Of a DNA stretch of 37,620 nucleotides, positions 29,314 through 36,627 are shown one piece after another. Position numbers and translations under genes: made by a program. How positions within the stretch are numbered: the first letter of the stretch is position 1; every line of letters begins with the position of its first letter. This stretch comes from Phycisphaerae bacterium (lineage in GTDB: Bacteria > Planctomycetota > Phycisphaerae > Tepidisphaerales > Tepidisphaeraceae). Below the pieces are notes generated by a model, which saw nothing but the letters and a program-made list of their open reading frames with translations, was not told where the DNA came from and ran no database searches. The stretch is taken from the NCBI GenBank assembly GCA_025936175.1, contig JAICTV010000025.1:1-37620 (forward strand). The letters are read 5' to 3'.

Positions 29314-30282
29314 ATGAAAGTCACGGTTCTCTACGGCGGCCCCAGCGCCGAGCGCGAAGTCTCCCTCATCAGCGGCGGCGCGGTCATCGAAGCCCTCAAA
29401 TCGATGGGCCACGACGTCTTTGCCAGCGACATCTCGCCGACGGATCTCTCGGGGCTCGACCACCCCTGCGACGTGATCTTCCCCGTGCTTCACGGCGCGT
29501 TCGGCGAGAGCGGTGAGCTCCAGGAAATCCTCGAGCAGCGCGGCCTCCCCTTCGTCGGCAGCTCCTCCGCCGCCTCGCGCATCGGGATGAACAAGATCGA
29601 ATCGAAGTGCGCATGGCACCAGGCCGGCCTCCCCACCCCGCCGTGGGAAGTCCTCAATCGCGCCGCGCCGGCGCCGACGATCCCCGCGCCCTGCGTGGTC
29701 AAGCCGATCGACAGCGGCAGCAGCATCGACGTGCGCATCTGCCACACGCAGCTCGACGCGGATCTGGCGTGCGACGAGTTGCTCGAACGGCATCCGGAAG
29801 CGATGGTCGAATCGTTCATCGACGGCCCGGAGCTGACGGTCGGCGTGCTGGAAGAGCAGCCGCTCGATCCGATCCGCATCGTCACCGAGCACGAGTTCTT
29901 CGACTACGACGCGAAATACCGCGACGGCAAGACCAGGCACCTCTTCGACCTCGGCGTGAGCGAGCGGGTCGCGCAACGGGCGCGCGATCTGGCGCGCGAA
30001 GCCAACCGCGTCATCGGCTGCCGCGATCTGGCGCGGGTTGACATCATGCTCGACCGCACGCTCGAGCCGCACATCCTGGAGATCAACACGCTGCCCGGCT
30101 TCACGCCGCGGAGCCTGCTCCCGGAAGCCGCCGCCCATCGCGGCATCTCCTTCGGCCCGCTCGTCGATCGTCTCGTCCGCCGGGCGTACGCGCGCGGTGC
30201 GGACGTGCAGAAGAAGGTGCAGGTTTTCCTCGCGACCGACGCCGCAGGGTCGTCGTCGCAACGTATCCGCAAGACGGCGTAA
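29314..30282 (+). CDS. ddl: D-alanine-D-alanine ligase
   Basis: Ddl joins two D-alanines with ATP to give the dipeptide used by MurF. The 322-residue ATP-grasp protein has GGPSAEREVSL near residue 8, VLHGAFGESG, KPIDSGSSIDV (phosphate loop region), FIDGPELTVGVLE and the C-terminal metal motif EINTLPGFTPRSLLP. The ATG at 29314 has AAGGA eight bases upstream; another ATG at 29305 lies within that site. It follows murB after a REP-like repeat, as in the standard gene order, and is followed by a second repeat before the cardiolipin synthase gene. The C-terminal ~25 residues (TDAAGSSSQRIRKTA) extend beyond the fold. Confidence 0.95.
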   Translation: MKVTVLYGGPSAEREVSLISGGAVIEALKSMGHDVFASDISPTDLSGLDHPCDVIFPVLHGAFGESGELQEILEQRGLPFVGSSSAASRIGMNKIESKCAWHQAGLPTPPWEVLNRAAPAPTIPAPCVVKPIDSGSSIDVRICHTQLDADLACDELLERHPEAMVESFIDGPELTVGVLEEQPLDPIRIVTEHEFFDYDAKYRDGKTRHLFDLGVSERVAQRARDLAREANRVIGCRDLARVDIMLDRTLEPHILEINTLPGFTPRSLLPEAAAHRGISFGPLVDRLVRRAYARGADVQKKVQVFLATDAAGSSSQRIRKTA

Positions 30283-30293
30283 TCGCCGCGAGA

Positions 30294-30372
30294 TGTCATC
30301 CCGCGGTACTCCGAGGGATCTCGGCATCGATTCGCGTCCGAGATCAGTCGCGGCGTACCGCTCGGGATGACA
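30294..30372. repeat. REP-like inverted repeat between ddl and cls
   Basis: TGTCATCCCG at 30294-30303 is complementary to CGGGATGACA at 30363-30372, and the arms stay partly complementary for about 35 bases inward. The arms share the TGTCATCCCG(A/C)GGTACTCC core with the perfect repeat at 7452-7529, so both belong to one family. It may terminate the ddl transcript. Confidence 0.75.
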
Positions 30373-30405
30373 GTCTTTCCTGATCGATCGCGTATAAATC
30401 TTTTC

Positions 30406-31824
30406 ATGCTCACCTGGAGCGAAGCCTACTACGCGAGCGAGTGGCTCATCCGCCTGGTGATGCTGTTTTACGTCCCCAACCGCCGCAGCCCCGCCGCCGC
30501 TCGCACCTGGCTGCTGCTGATCTTCCTCCTGCCCTGGCCGGGGCTGATCGTCTACACGGCGATCGGTCGAATCCACTTCCCGAAAGAGCGCCTCGCCCTC
30601 CAGGCCCGCGCACAAAAGCTCATCCGCGCCGCGCGCGAGCAGATGGGCGTCGCGGCGCCGTGGTCGGAACAGCCCTCGTCCCTGGTCGCGCGCACCGCCG
30701 CCCTCGTGCAGCGGCTCGGCGAGTTCGTACCGCGCGGCGGGAACGAGATCGGATTGCTCTGGGATTATCAGGCGACGATCGACGCGCTGATCGGCGACAT
30801 CAACAACGCGAAGTTCCACGTCCACCTGCTGTTCTACATTTTTGAAAGCGATCCGGTCGGCCGGGCCGTCGCTGACGCGCTCATCGCCGCCGCCCGGCGC
30901 GGCGTGAAATGCCGGGTGCTCATGGACGCCGTCGGTTCCAAGGGCGGCCTGCGCCACCTCGCGCCGCGCCTGCGCGAAAGCGGCGTCGATGTGCAGGCCG
31001 CGCTCCCGGTCGGGCTGTTCCGCCGCAACACCGCGCGCATCGATCTGCGGAATCACCGCAAGATCGCCGTCATCGACGGCCGGATCGGCTACACCGGCTC
31101 GCAGAACGTCGTCGAGCCGTACTTCGTTCGCGATTGCCCCAACGAAGAGCTGATGGCACGCGTGACCGGACCGGTCGTCGTGCAACTGCAAGCCGTGCTT
31201 CTCGCCGACTACTACTTCGAAACCGGCGCCGTGCTCGACGAGGCGGACCTGTTCCCGCAGGTCGAACCGTCCGGCCCGTCGCCCGCGCAGGTGCTCCCCA
31301 GCGGCCCCGGTTACGGGCACGAGAACGCGCAGGAGCTGATGGTCGATCTCCTCCACGCCGCCGAGCGCCGCATCGTCATCACCACGCCCTACTTCGTCCC
31401 CGATGAGCCCTTCCTGCAGGCGATGCGCACCGCCGTCCTTCGCGGCGTCGAAGTTCACCTCGTGCTCCCCGAGCGCTCAAACCAGCCGTTCACGCGTCTC
31501 GCCCAGCAAGGCTACCTCGAAGGGCTGCTCGACGACGGCATCATCATCCACCTCTACCAGCCGCACTTCCTCCACGCCAAGCACATGAGCATCGACGACG
31601 ACGTCGCGCTGGTCGGCTCGAGCAACATCGACATCCGCTCGTTCGCGCTCAACGCCGAGATCAGCCTGCTGATCTACGATCCGGCGGTGGTCGCGCGCCT
31701 CCGCGAAGTACAGGAAAGATATTTCACCCACGGCCGGGTGCTGACGAAGGAGGAGTGGGCGAAGCGACCGGCGATCGCGCGCACGATCCAGAACCTCGCC
31801 CGCCTGGCGGACGCGCTGTTGTGA
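30406..31824 (+). CDS. cls: Cardiolipin synthase, phospholipase D family
   Basis: This 472-residue membrane protein is of the ClsA type, joining two phosphatidylglycerols to cardiolipin. It has two N-terminal membrane helices (near residues 11-27 and 32-52) and two HKD motifs: NHRKIAVIDGRIGYTGSQN and HAKHMSIDDDVALVGSSN, each ending with the GSxN that follows the catalytic pair. The ATG at 30406 is preferred because the upstream frame start at 30367 lies inside the repeat. It separates ddl from ftsQ, where no other gene is usual. Cardiolipin enriches at division sites in some bacteria, but a link is speculative. Confidence 0.9.
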   Translation: MLTWSEAYYASEWLIRLVMLFYVPNRRSPAAARTWLLLIFLLPWPGLIVYTAIGRIHFPKERLALQARAQKLIRAAREQMGVAAPWSEQPSSLVARTAALVQRLGEFVPRGGNEIGLLWDYQATIDALIGDINNAKFHVHLLFYIFESDPVGRAVADALIAAARRGVKCRVLMDAVGSKGGLRHLAPRLRESGVDVQAALPVGLFRRNTARIDLRNHRKIAVIDGRIGYTGSQNVVEPYFVRDCPNEELMARVTGPVVVQLQAVLLADYYFETGAVLDEADLFPQVEPSGPSPAQVLPSGPGYGHENAQELMVDLLHAAERRIVITTPYFVPDEPFLQAMRTAVLRGVEVHLVLPERSNQPFTRLAQQGYLEGLLDDGIIIHLYQPHFLHAKHMSIDDDVALVGSSNIDIRSFALNAEISLLIYDPAVVARLREVQERYFTHGRVLTKEEWAKRPAIARTIQNLARLADALL

Positions 31825-31858
31825 TGCGCGAATCAGTGCGCAGCGCAGTAGTTACAAC

Positions 31859-31882
31859 TGCTCACTGCCCGCTGCCCGCTGC
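31859..31882 (+). repeat. Short tandem 7-bp repeats
   Basis: CACTGCC CGCTGCC CGCTGCC follow one another in the short gap between cls and the convergent nuclease gene. Low-complexity repeats of this form are widespread in such genomes; no function is seen. Confidence 0.6.
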
Positions 31883-31886
31883 CGAC

Positions 31887-32900
31887 TTATTCAGTTCCCA
31901 ACGCCGCCTTGATCTGCTCCGCCAAACGCAACCCGGCGAGCATGATCCGCCGCCGCGCCACGCTGCGCGCGTTCTGTTCGTATCCGGGCGGCAATCCCGG
32001 CACCTGATCGGCGGATATTTCCTTCGCGTCCCACTGCGCCATCGGCACGCTGCGCAGCCGGCCGTTGAGGTACGCGAACGCCGCCCCGTATTCGTGGCTC
32101 TCCTCCGCCCACGATCGGAAGGACGCATCCTGCTTCAACTCCGGGAGCTTGTCCGCGGCCAGACCCGGATCGCTCGTGATGTCGGTGGCCATGAAGGCGA
32201 TCGCGCTGTACGCATCCGATGTCCCCATGGACTCATCCCAGAACGAGTGCAGGTTCAACACGTAGCCGTTGAGTCGGATCGCGATCGAGTTCCCGCCCTT
32301 GTCGCCGTTCGGATAAACGAGCGAATACAACGTCGTCGCGTGCAGCGGCTGATGCACGTCGCCGACCAGGTGCTCCATCCACGCCAGCGCCACCGCCTGC
32401 TGCTCCCCGGCCGCGCTCTTCAATTCCTTCGCATTGAAGTCCAGCGCTTCGAGAATATTGGTCGGCTGTGTCGCCGGCGTCGCGCGCGGCGGATGCGAGG
32501 GCATCGTGGAAGGATCGATCTTCGCGCGATCAGCGGGCGGGACCCAGGGCATGTCGATGTAGTGCCAGTACGCCTGATGAAAGCGTGTGATCTCCGGCCC
32601 CTTGAACATTTCATATTGCGACCCCGGCCGCGCCGGCCGCACAAAATCCGGCCAGCTCGCCGCCCGCACAAACGCCCACTCCTCCTCGCTCACGCCCTGT
32701 GGCGGGTTCGCGCTGAGATAAAGCTTGTAATGCGGATGCAACTTGAGAATCGCGCCGACCTTGGCGCGGGTCGCATCATCGAGTTGCCGATACGTGATCA
32801 GCGCGACGGTCATGTGCCCCGTATCGTTCCAAGCCATGAGCCGCGGGACGACCGAGAGGTCCGCCAGCAGCGCGATCAGCACTGCGATCCAAGTTTTCAT
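31887..32900 (-). CDS. Exported S1/P1-type nuclease
   Basis: This 337-residue protein has a signal peptide (MKTWIAVLIALLADLSVVPRLMA) cut before WNDTGH, so the mature protein would start with Trp, as required: in S1/P1 nucleases the N-terminal Trp amino group and its His at position 6 bind zinc. Further zinc-ligand motifs are HLVGDVHQPLHA and NLHSFWDE. Such nucleases degrade single-stranded DNA and RNA and act as 3'-nucleotidases in the periplasm or outside the cell. The ATG at 32900 gives the best signal peptide; the longer frame to 32963 would not. It is on the minus strand within the wall cluster, between cls and ftsQ. Confidence 0.88.
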   Translation of the reverse strand: MKTWIAVLIALLADLSVVPRLMAWNDTGHMTVALITYRQLDDATRAKVGAILKLHPHYKLYLSANPPQGVSEEEWAFVRAASWPDFVRPARPGSQYEMFKGPEITRFHQAYWHYIDMPWVPPADRAKIDPSTMPSHPPRATPATQPTNILEALDFNAKELKSAAGEQQAVALAWMEHLVGDVHQPLHATTLYSLVYPNGDKGGNSIAIRLNGYVLNLHSFWDESMGTSDAYSAIAFMATDITSDPGLAADKLPELKQDASFRSWAEESHEYGAAFAYLNGRLRSVPMAQWDAKEISADQVPGLPPGYEQNARSVARRRIMLAGLRLAEQIKAALGTE

Positions 32901-33013
32901 GCCGGCAGAAAATGCCCGACAGATCATTTCCGTCAAGAGCGAGCCGCAATACGAGCCCGCCATGACGCCGATTGACGACCCCCCTGGGTCAACTATCCTT
33001 ATCTCCCAAAACG

Positions 33014-33267
33014 ACTTACAAAGAGGGTGACTGTCACCCTCCCCTTACCACCCTCCCGTTACTCACCCTCGCCTGGACACCCTCGCCGCACTGTGGGGCC
33101 AATAGTCGGCGGAAGAACCTGCAACGCCTTTCCGGCCGAAATCTGAAATCTCGAATCTAAAATCCCCGATTTCCCACCTAATCCGCGCGACGCCGCCGCG
33201 GCGTTGCACGTTGGTGATCACGTTTGTGCAATCGCCCGGGACTATGGAGAAGCCGCTCTTTGACAAG
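33014..33267 (+). repeat. Composite repeat, copy 2
   Basis: ACTTACAAAGAGGGTGACTG at 33014-33033 starts a perfect 9-bp palindrome (GAGGGTGAC-T-GTCACCCTC), and the element ends with GTGCAATCGC (33226-33235) and GCTCTTTGACAAG (33255-33267). The opening 29 bases differ from copy 1 (3372-3400) at one base. The middle differs between the copies. Confidence 0.6.
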
Positions 33268-33290
33268 TGAATAGCCGCGGGCCGCGGTTG

Positions 33291-33320
33291 TTCAGAAATC
33301 TTCAGAAACCTTCAGAAATG
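33291..33320 (+). repeat. Three tandem 10-bp repeats upstream of ftsQ
   Basis: TTCAGAAATC, TTCAGAAACC and TTCAGAAATG follow one another without gaps about 155 bases before the ftsQ start. The 10-base period equals about one helical turn, so they could form a protein-binding array on one face of the DNA. Confidence 0.55.
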
Positions 33321-33473
33321 TTAAGGCGAATCGCGAATGCGCAGAACGAACCCAATGCGGCCCCTCGTCCACTTCAGTCACGGGGCCGACTCGTCCGATA
33401 AGGCCTTTGGCGCGAGTGTTTTAGCGCGCCCGCGGCCTTCGACCGGGCGCGGGTCGAGGGAAGAGCTGTCGAA

Positions 33474-34430
33474 ATGCCCAAGTCCAGGAAGTCCAAACCC
33501 ATCAGCTTCAAGAAGCCGCGGGATCCCGAGCGGATCCGCCGGATGCGCCTGGCGCTCGCCCACACGGCCGGCGCGATGCTGCTCGCGGGGATCCTCGGCC
33601 TCGGCGTCGCCGCCGATCGGCGCTACGTCGAGTGGAAGGTGATCGTCCCGACCGAGCCGCCGCGCGTAGTGCTGAAGAACCGGCCGGTCTGGATGAGCGA
33701 CTTCCTCGCCGAGGAGATCGCGCGGACGGCCCGGCCCAACGGCACGCACTCGGCGTTCGATCATCAGCTTCTCGTCGACACCGTGGCGCTGCTGAAGGCG
33801 AACCCGTGGATCGCGGACGTGCGGCAAGTCCGTCGCGCGTACGGACAGAAACCCGGCGACATCCTCGAAGTCGATTGCGACTACCGCGCGCCCGTCGCGC
33901 TGGTGCACTGGAAAGACTACTACTGGCTCGTCGACGGTAACGGCTACAAGCTGCCCGAAGCGTTCGGCGAGCAGTTCCTCACCCGCATCATGATCGGGCA
34001 GGACCACAAGATGAACATCCGCGTCATCGAGGGCGTCCGCACCCCGCCGCCGGAATCCGGCGCGCACTGGGCGGGCGATGATCTCAAGGCGGGCGTCGAG
34101 CTGGTCAAACTCCTCTACGGCAAGCCGTACGCCGAAGAGATCCCGAAAGTAGACGTCAGCAACTACGCCGGCCGGCACGATCCCAAGGCGGCGCAGCTCG
34201 TACTGGTCACCAGGTACAACACGCAGGTGCGCTGGGGCCGGCCGATCGGCGCCGGGGATGATTTCTTCGTCGAAGTCACGCCGGAGCAGAAGCTGGCGTA
34301 CATGCAGGCGATCTACGACGAGCTTCACCGCATCGACGCGAACTGCGCGTGGGTCGATCTGCGCTTCGACACGATCACACGACCGTCGCTGGCGACGCCG
34401 CAGACGGCGCAGGCTAAAGTACCGCAGTGA
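33474..34430 (+). CDS. ftsQ: FtsQ/DivIB-like cell-division protein
   Basis: This 318-residue protein has a basic cytoplasmic N-terminus (residues 1-25), one membrane helix (about 26-47) and a periplasmic domain, the layout of FtsQ/DivIB, which links early and late divisome proteins. The phrases NRPVWMSDFLAEEIARTARP and KANPWIADVRQVRRAY sit where the POTRA domain is expected, and DGNGYKLPEAF matches the usual V-D-x-x-G position (here LVDGNGYKL). Sequence identity to well-studied FtsQ seems low, so the name rests on architecture and position at the end of the murG-murC-murB-ddl run. GAGGGAAGAG precedes the ATG. Its stop overlaps the next gene (GTGA). Confidence 0.7.
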   Translation: MPKSRKSKPISFKKPRDPERIRRMRLALAHTAGAMLLAGILGLGVAADRRYVEWKVIVPTEPPRVVLKNRPVWMSDFLAEEIARTARPNGTHSAFDHQLLVDTVALLKANPWIADVRQVRRAYGQKPGDILEVDCDYRAPVALVHWKDYYWLVDGNGYKLPEAFGEQFLTRIMIGQDHKMNIRVIEGVRTPPPESGAHWAGDDLKAGVELVKLLYGKPYAEEIPKVDVSNYAGRHDPKAAQLVLVTRYNTQVRWGRPIGAGDDFFVEVTPEQKLAYMQAIYDELHRIDANCAWVDLRFDTITRPSLATPQTAQAKVPQ

Positions 34431-35125
34431 TCGCGCCCGCGACGAAGATCAGCGCCGTCTCGCCGACATCACCGCCGCCGCCGCCCTCACTTTCTTCGCC
34501 GCCATCCACATCGATCTCCGGCGCACTGCTCCTCTGGTTGCTCTTACAACTGCTCGCACTGCTCGTGGCGGCGGCGCGGGCGCCGCTGTCGGCGAAGGCG
34601 ATCACGCCGACCGATTCGCTCGCGGTGGACGAGATGCTGTTCGTGCAGATCGTGTCGGCGGCGCTGCTGTTCCCGTGGATGCTGGGCACGTGGGGCCGCG
34701 CGGTCGCAACCGCGCTGGCGGCCGGGCCGATGCTGCAACTCGCCGCGACGCTGGGGTCGCAGCCGCCGATCGCGCGCGTGCTCGTGTTGTGGGGTTACGT
34801 CGCGACCTGGGTGATGACGCTCGCGATCGTGCGGATCTCGCTGCGTGTGAGATGGCTCGGCTTCGCCGTCGCCATAGCAAGCCTGCTCACGCTCGGCGGC
34901 GCGGCGCTCGCGTATCTGCACGCGGAGTTCGGACCAAAGAGTTCGCTGCCGCTCGCCGCGCGCGGCGTGTTGTGCGCTGCGTTTGACGTTGCCGATCCTG
35001 ACGCCGCCGGCCACATCACCGTTTTTTCGCCACTTCTCGCCACTTTCGCGATCGCGCTCACGTTGCTTTCGCTCCGCCGAAGGCTACTGTCATGGAAGTG
35101 GAGCGAAGTGGCGAAAACACGGTAG
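34427..35125 (+). CDS. Unknown multi-spanning membrane protein coupled to ftsQ
   Basis: This 232-residue protein matches no family I recognise. After a Pro/Ser-rich N-terminus (SPPPPPSLSSPPS, 16-28) it has about six hydrophobic segments near residues 33-49, 71-88, 92-109, 116-135, 143-164 and 199-216 and a basic end. The GTG start overlaps the ftsQ stop as GTGA, so the two are probably translated together. In typical clusters ftsA and ftsZ follow ftsQ; here this gene takes that position and mraZ comes next. A division or wall role is suggested only by location. Its 3' end overlaps GTGG boxes that may be MraZ sites. Confidence 0.75.
   Translation: MIAPATKISAVSPTSPPPPPSLSSPPSTSISGALLLWLLLQLLALLVAAARAPLSAKAITPTDSLAVDEMLFVQIVSAALLFPWMLGTWGRAVATALAAGPMLQLAATLGSQPPIARVLVLWGYVATWVMTLAIVRISLRVRWLGFAVAIASLLTLGGAALAYLHAEFGPKSSLPLAARGVLCAAFDVADPDAAGHITVFSPLLATFAIALTLLSLRRRLLSWKWSEVAKTR
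35023..35116. promoter_or_regulatory. Paired GTGG boxes in inverted orientation (candidate MraZ sites)
   Basis: Two pairs of GTGG boxes face each other near the end of the upstream gene: on the minus strand CCAC at 35030-35033 and 35040-35043, and on the plus strand GTGG at 35098-35101 and 35108-35111. Each pair is spaced by exactly ten bases and embedded in AAGTGG(A/C)G(C/A)G-like sequence, and the two are inverted copies of one another. This is the layout of MraZ operators in other bacteria. Confidence 0.5.
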
Positions 35126-35151
35126 CGCAGCGCCAACGCGCGGACGCCGAG

Positions 35152-35160
35152 TTATCCACA
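35152..35160. promoter_or_regulatory. DnaA-box match upstream of mraZ
   Basis: TTATCCACA is a perfect copy of the consensus DnaA box. A degenerate second match, TCATCCACG, follows a few bases later. A single box may be chance, but it lies in the control region of a cell-division gene. Confidence 0.35.
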
Positions 35161-35278
35161 ACTCATCCACGGCGGCGGAGCGGGCCGTCCGATAATTCTC
35201 ACGATTTCCACGCCTTTTTCGCAGCGTCTTCAAGATCTTTAAAAAAGTTTCGCGCCCGAGCGATTTTGATCTTGGAAA

Positions 35279-35302
35279 AAAGTGGAGCGATGTGGTAAAT
35301 GG
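35279..35302 (+). promoter_or_regulatory. GTGG box pair just upstream of mraZ (candidate MraZ operator)
   Basis: GTGG occurs at 35282-35285 and 35292-35295, exactly ten bases apart, within AAAGTGGAGCGATGTGGTAAATGG, followed by a third TGG at 35300. The site ends about 38 bases before the mraZ start. It closely resembles the pair at 35098-35111. The likely action is autorepression of mraZ. Confidence 0.55.
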
Positions 35303-35339
35303 ACCCTATCGCCATGGGTGATCCGGGAAGACAACTCAC

Positions 35340-35834
35340 GTGCGACCCTTAATGTTCTGGGGCGAGCACGAGCTGACGATCGATCCGAAAAATCGAATGC
35401 TCGTGCCCTCCGATATTCGAAAGCAAATCAACCCGGGTCGCGATGGCGATGCGTTCTTTCTCGTGCCTGGCGTCAACGACCGGCCGTGGCTTTACGTCGA
35501 GCGGTATTACGAAGACCTCGTCAACCGTCAGCGACGCGAGCTCACGCCGGACGAAGACCAGTTGGCCTATGACCGGATGAACCTGGCCATGGCCTTTCGG
35601 CTCGAGTGGGACAAGCAGGGACGGATTTTGTTCCCGGAGAAGTGGTTCAAGCGTGCCGGCGTCAGTCGTGACATCACATTGATCGGCAGTGCGGATCACC
35701 TGGAACTTTGGAACCGTTCGGACTGGGATGCCGAACGCGAGCTGCTCAACGCCAAGCGGGCCGAGATCGCCCTCAAGGCCCGCCAGACACGCGAGCAGCA
35801 AATGAGATTGCAGCAGCAGTCGCCGTCGTCGTGA
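35340..35834 (+). CDS. mraZ: Transcriptional regulator MraZ
   Basis: MraZ is a DNA-binding protein with two AbrB-like repeats that controls the dcw cluster in many bacteria. This 164-residue protein has the two family motifs DPKNRMLVPSDIR (residues 15-27) and DKQGRILFPEKWF. The GTG at 35340 has GGAAG nine bases upstream; an ATG at 35352 would give a start more like other MraZ proteins (MFWGEHELTID) but with a poor site spacing. The C-terminal ~30 residues (ALKARQTREQQMRLQQQSPSS) form a helical, glutamine-rich tail beyond the standard fold. Usually mraZ is the first gene of the cluster; here it follows ftsQ. Confidence 0.93.
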   Translation: MRPLMFWGEHELTIDPKNRMLVPSDIRKQINPGRDGDAFFLVPGVNDRPWLYVERYYEDLVNRQRRELTPDEDQLAYDRMNLAMAFRLEWDKQGRILFPEKWFKRAGVSRDITLIGSADHLELWNRSDWDAERELLNAKRAEIALKARQTREQQMRLQQQSPSS

Positions 35835-35967
35835 TGAGCCGATGGGGAATCGTCAGCGCGTCACAAGAAAACGACGGCACGTTTGAACTCGGCCGCGAAA
35901 TCGTTCGTAAGAGGCCGGGCTTCGAATGGCGGGTGCGCGGGCCGTGGACCGCAGGGATACTTCAATG

Positions 35968-35992
35968 CCGGGCTGGGCAGCCCGGTTTTGCT
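35968..35992 (+). terminator. Rho-independent terminator after mraZ
   Basis: CCGGGCT (35968-35974) and AGCCCGG (35979-35985) form a 7-bp stem with loop GGGC, followed by TTTTGCTT. It lies about 135 bases after the mraZ stop, so mraZ is probably not always cotranscribed with rsmH. Confidence 0.7.
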
Positions 35993-36385
35993 TGAGACAC
36001 GTCCAGGGAAGGATGGTCTCACGCTTTTTGTGAAAAACTGAATACGCAGCGTTGTTCAAGACGACGTTCGAACCCGATATGGGACGCACGCAGGGATGCT
36101 CCGCGCTCATATCCGCTTGCCCCACCGCTTGCGTGTGCGCCAAGGAAGGCGCCACGGGTGGATGTGCAGGCGAGCCCTCAACCGCAAGGACGCGGTGGTT
36201 CGCTATTCGTCGTCGTGGGCAACGCGCACGTCACGTTCGAACGTGCGAGACGCGCCGGGTTGTGGCGTCTCTCGCTCGGTGTGACGTGCGAGTAGTTCCC
36301 GCTCGTCGGCCGCCGAAGGCATTCGCACTTCGGGGCACGGACTCGCGCCGGAGGCGCGAAGCGCAGTCGGCGACCGCCGAGCGGT
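35993..36385. other. Gene-free stretch with long inverted repeats
   Basis: No gene is supported. CGCACGTCAC (36225-36234) pairs with GTGACGTGCG (36281-36290), enclosing GAGACGC/GCGTCTC (36247-36253/36265-36271). GATATG (36076-36081) pairs with CATATC (36108-36113). CACGTTCGAACGTG at 36232-36245 is a perfect palindrome. The signals are in a GC-rich region, so some may be chance. Confidence 0.4.
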
Positions 36386-36422
36386 TTTGAAAAAAAGAAA
36401 CGGACTGCTGGGAGGCAGTCCG
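36386..36422 (-). terminator. Rho-independent terminator on the minus strand
   Basis: CGGACTGC (36401-36408) and GCAGTCCG (36415-36422) form a perfect 8-bp stem. On the minus strand it is followed at once by TTTCTTTTTTTC. There is no protein gene upstream on that strand, which supports an RNA gene. Confidence 0.8.
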
Positions 36423-36622
36423 CGTCAGACCTCGATCGAGGACAGGTCAGGCGTCCGCAGGGACGCGGCCGCCCGACCACCTATAGCGCGATGCAGCGAA
36501 GTCGTCTCACGGATGGGGCCCGCGCCTGGGATCGCGGGGGTCACGGATGCCCGACTTCGCCGCAATCGCTTTCGCGGGAGCCGGCTCACGTCGCGAATCA
36601 TCTCGACCCGTGTTTTCGCGGG
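36386..36622 (-). ncRNA. Candidate structured noncoding RNA, divergent from rsmH
   Basis: The minus strand carries three consecutive stems and a terminator: a 9-bp stem GCGAAGTCG/CGACTTCGC (36496-36504/36552-36560) enclosing CCCGCG/CGCGGG (36519-36524/36533-36538); a stem in which nine base pairs including one G-U enclose CCGC/GCGG (about 36446-36480); and the terminal hairpin at 36401-36422. The RNA would be about 235 nucleotides if the promoter at 36628-36656 is used. No known RNA class was recognised. It could instead be the upstream part of the rsmH control region. Confidence 0.4.
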
Positions 36623-36624
36623 AG
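36570..36624 (+). promoter_or_regulatory. Direct repeat TTTCGCGGGAG upstream of rsmH
   Basis: TTTCGCGGGAG occurs at 36570-36580 and again at 36614-36624, 44 bases apart, about 100 to 150 bases before the rsmH start. Such spaced direct repeats could bind a regulator, or merely be part of the RNA candidate on the other strand. Confidence 0.35.
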
Positions 36625-36627
36625 TGA

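Larger units (their letters stand above)
32901..33473. other. Repeat-rich spacer upstream of ftsQ
   Basis: No gene is visible. The space contains copy 2 of the composite repeat (33014-33267), a short run of AATC/AAATCT-type repeats at 33137-33173, three tandem decamers at 33291-33320, a 7-bp stem 33358-33364/33382-33388, and another 7-bp stem 33426-33432/33444-33450 just before the ftsQ ribosome-binding site. Confidence 0.6.

Noticed and set aside
29245..31458. A 737-codon open frame on the minus strand opposite ddl and cls
   Set aside because: The plus strand encodes two clear enzymes with all catalytic motifs; the minus-strand translation has no domain and a composition typical of antisense frames.
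33260..33265. TTGACA as a -35 box for ftsQ
   Set aside because: No -10-like hexamer lies 15-19 bases downstream; the sequence there is GC-only (GCGGGCCGCGG), and the hexamer is part of the repeat end.
36061..36250. GTTCGAA-containing stretches as possible tRNA T-loops
   Set aside because: No acceptor stem, anticodon arm or closing T-stem could be built around either occurrence.
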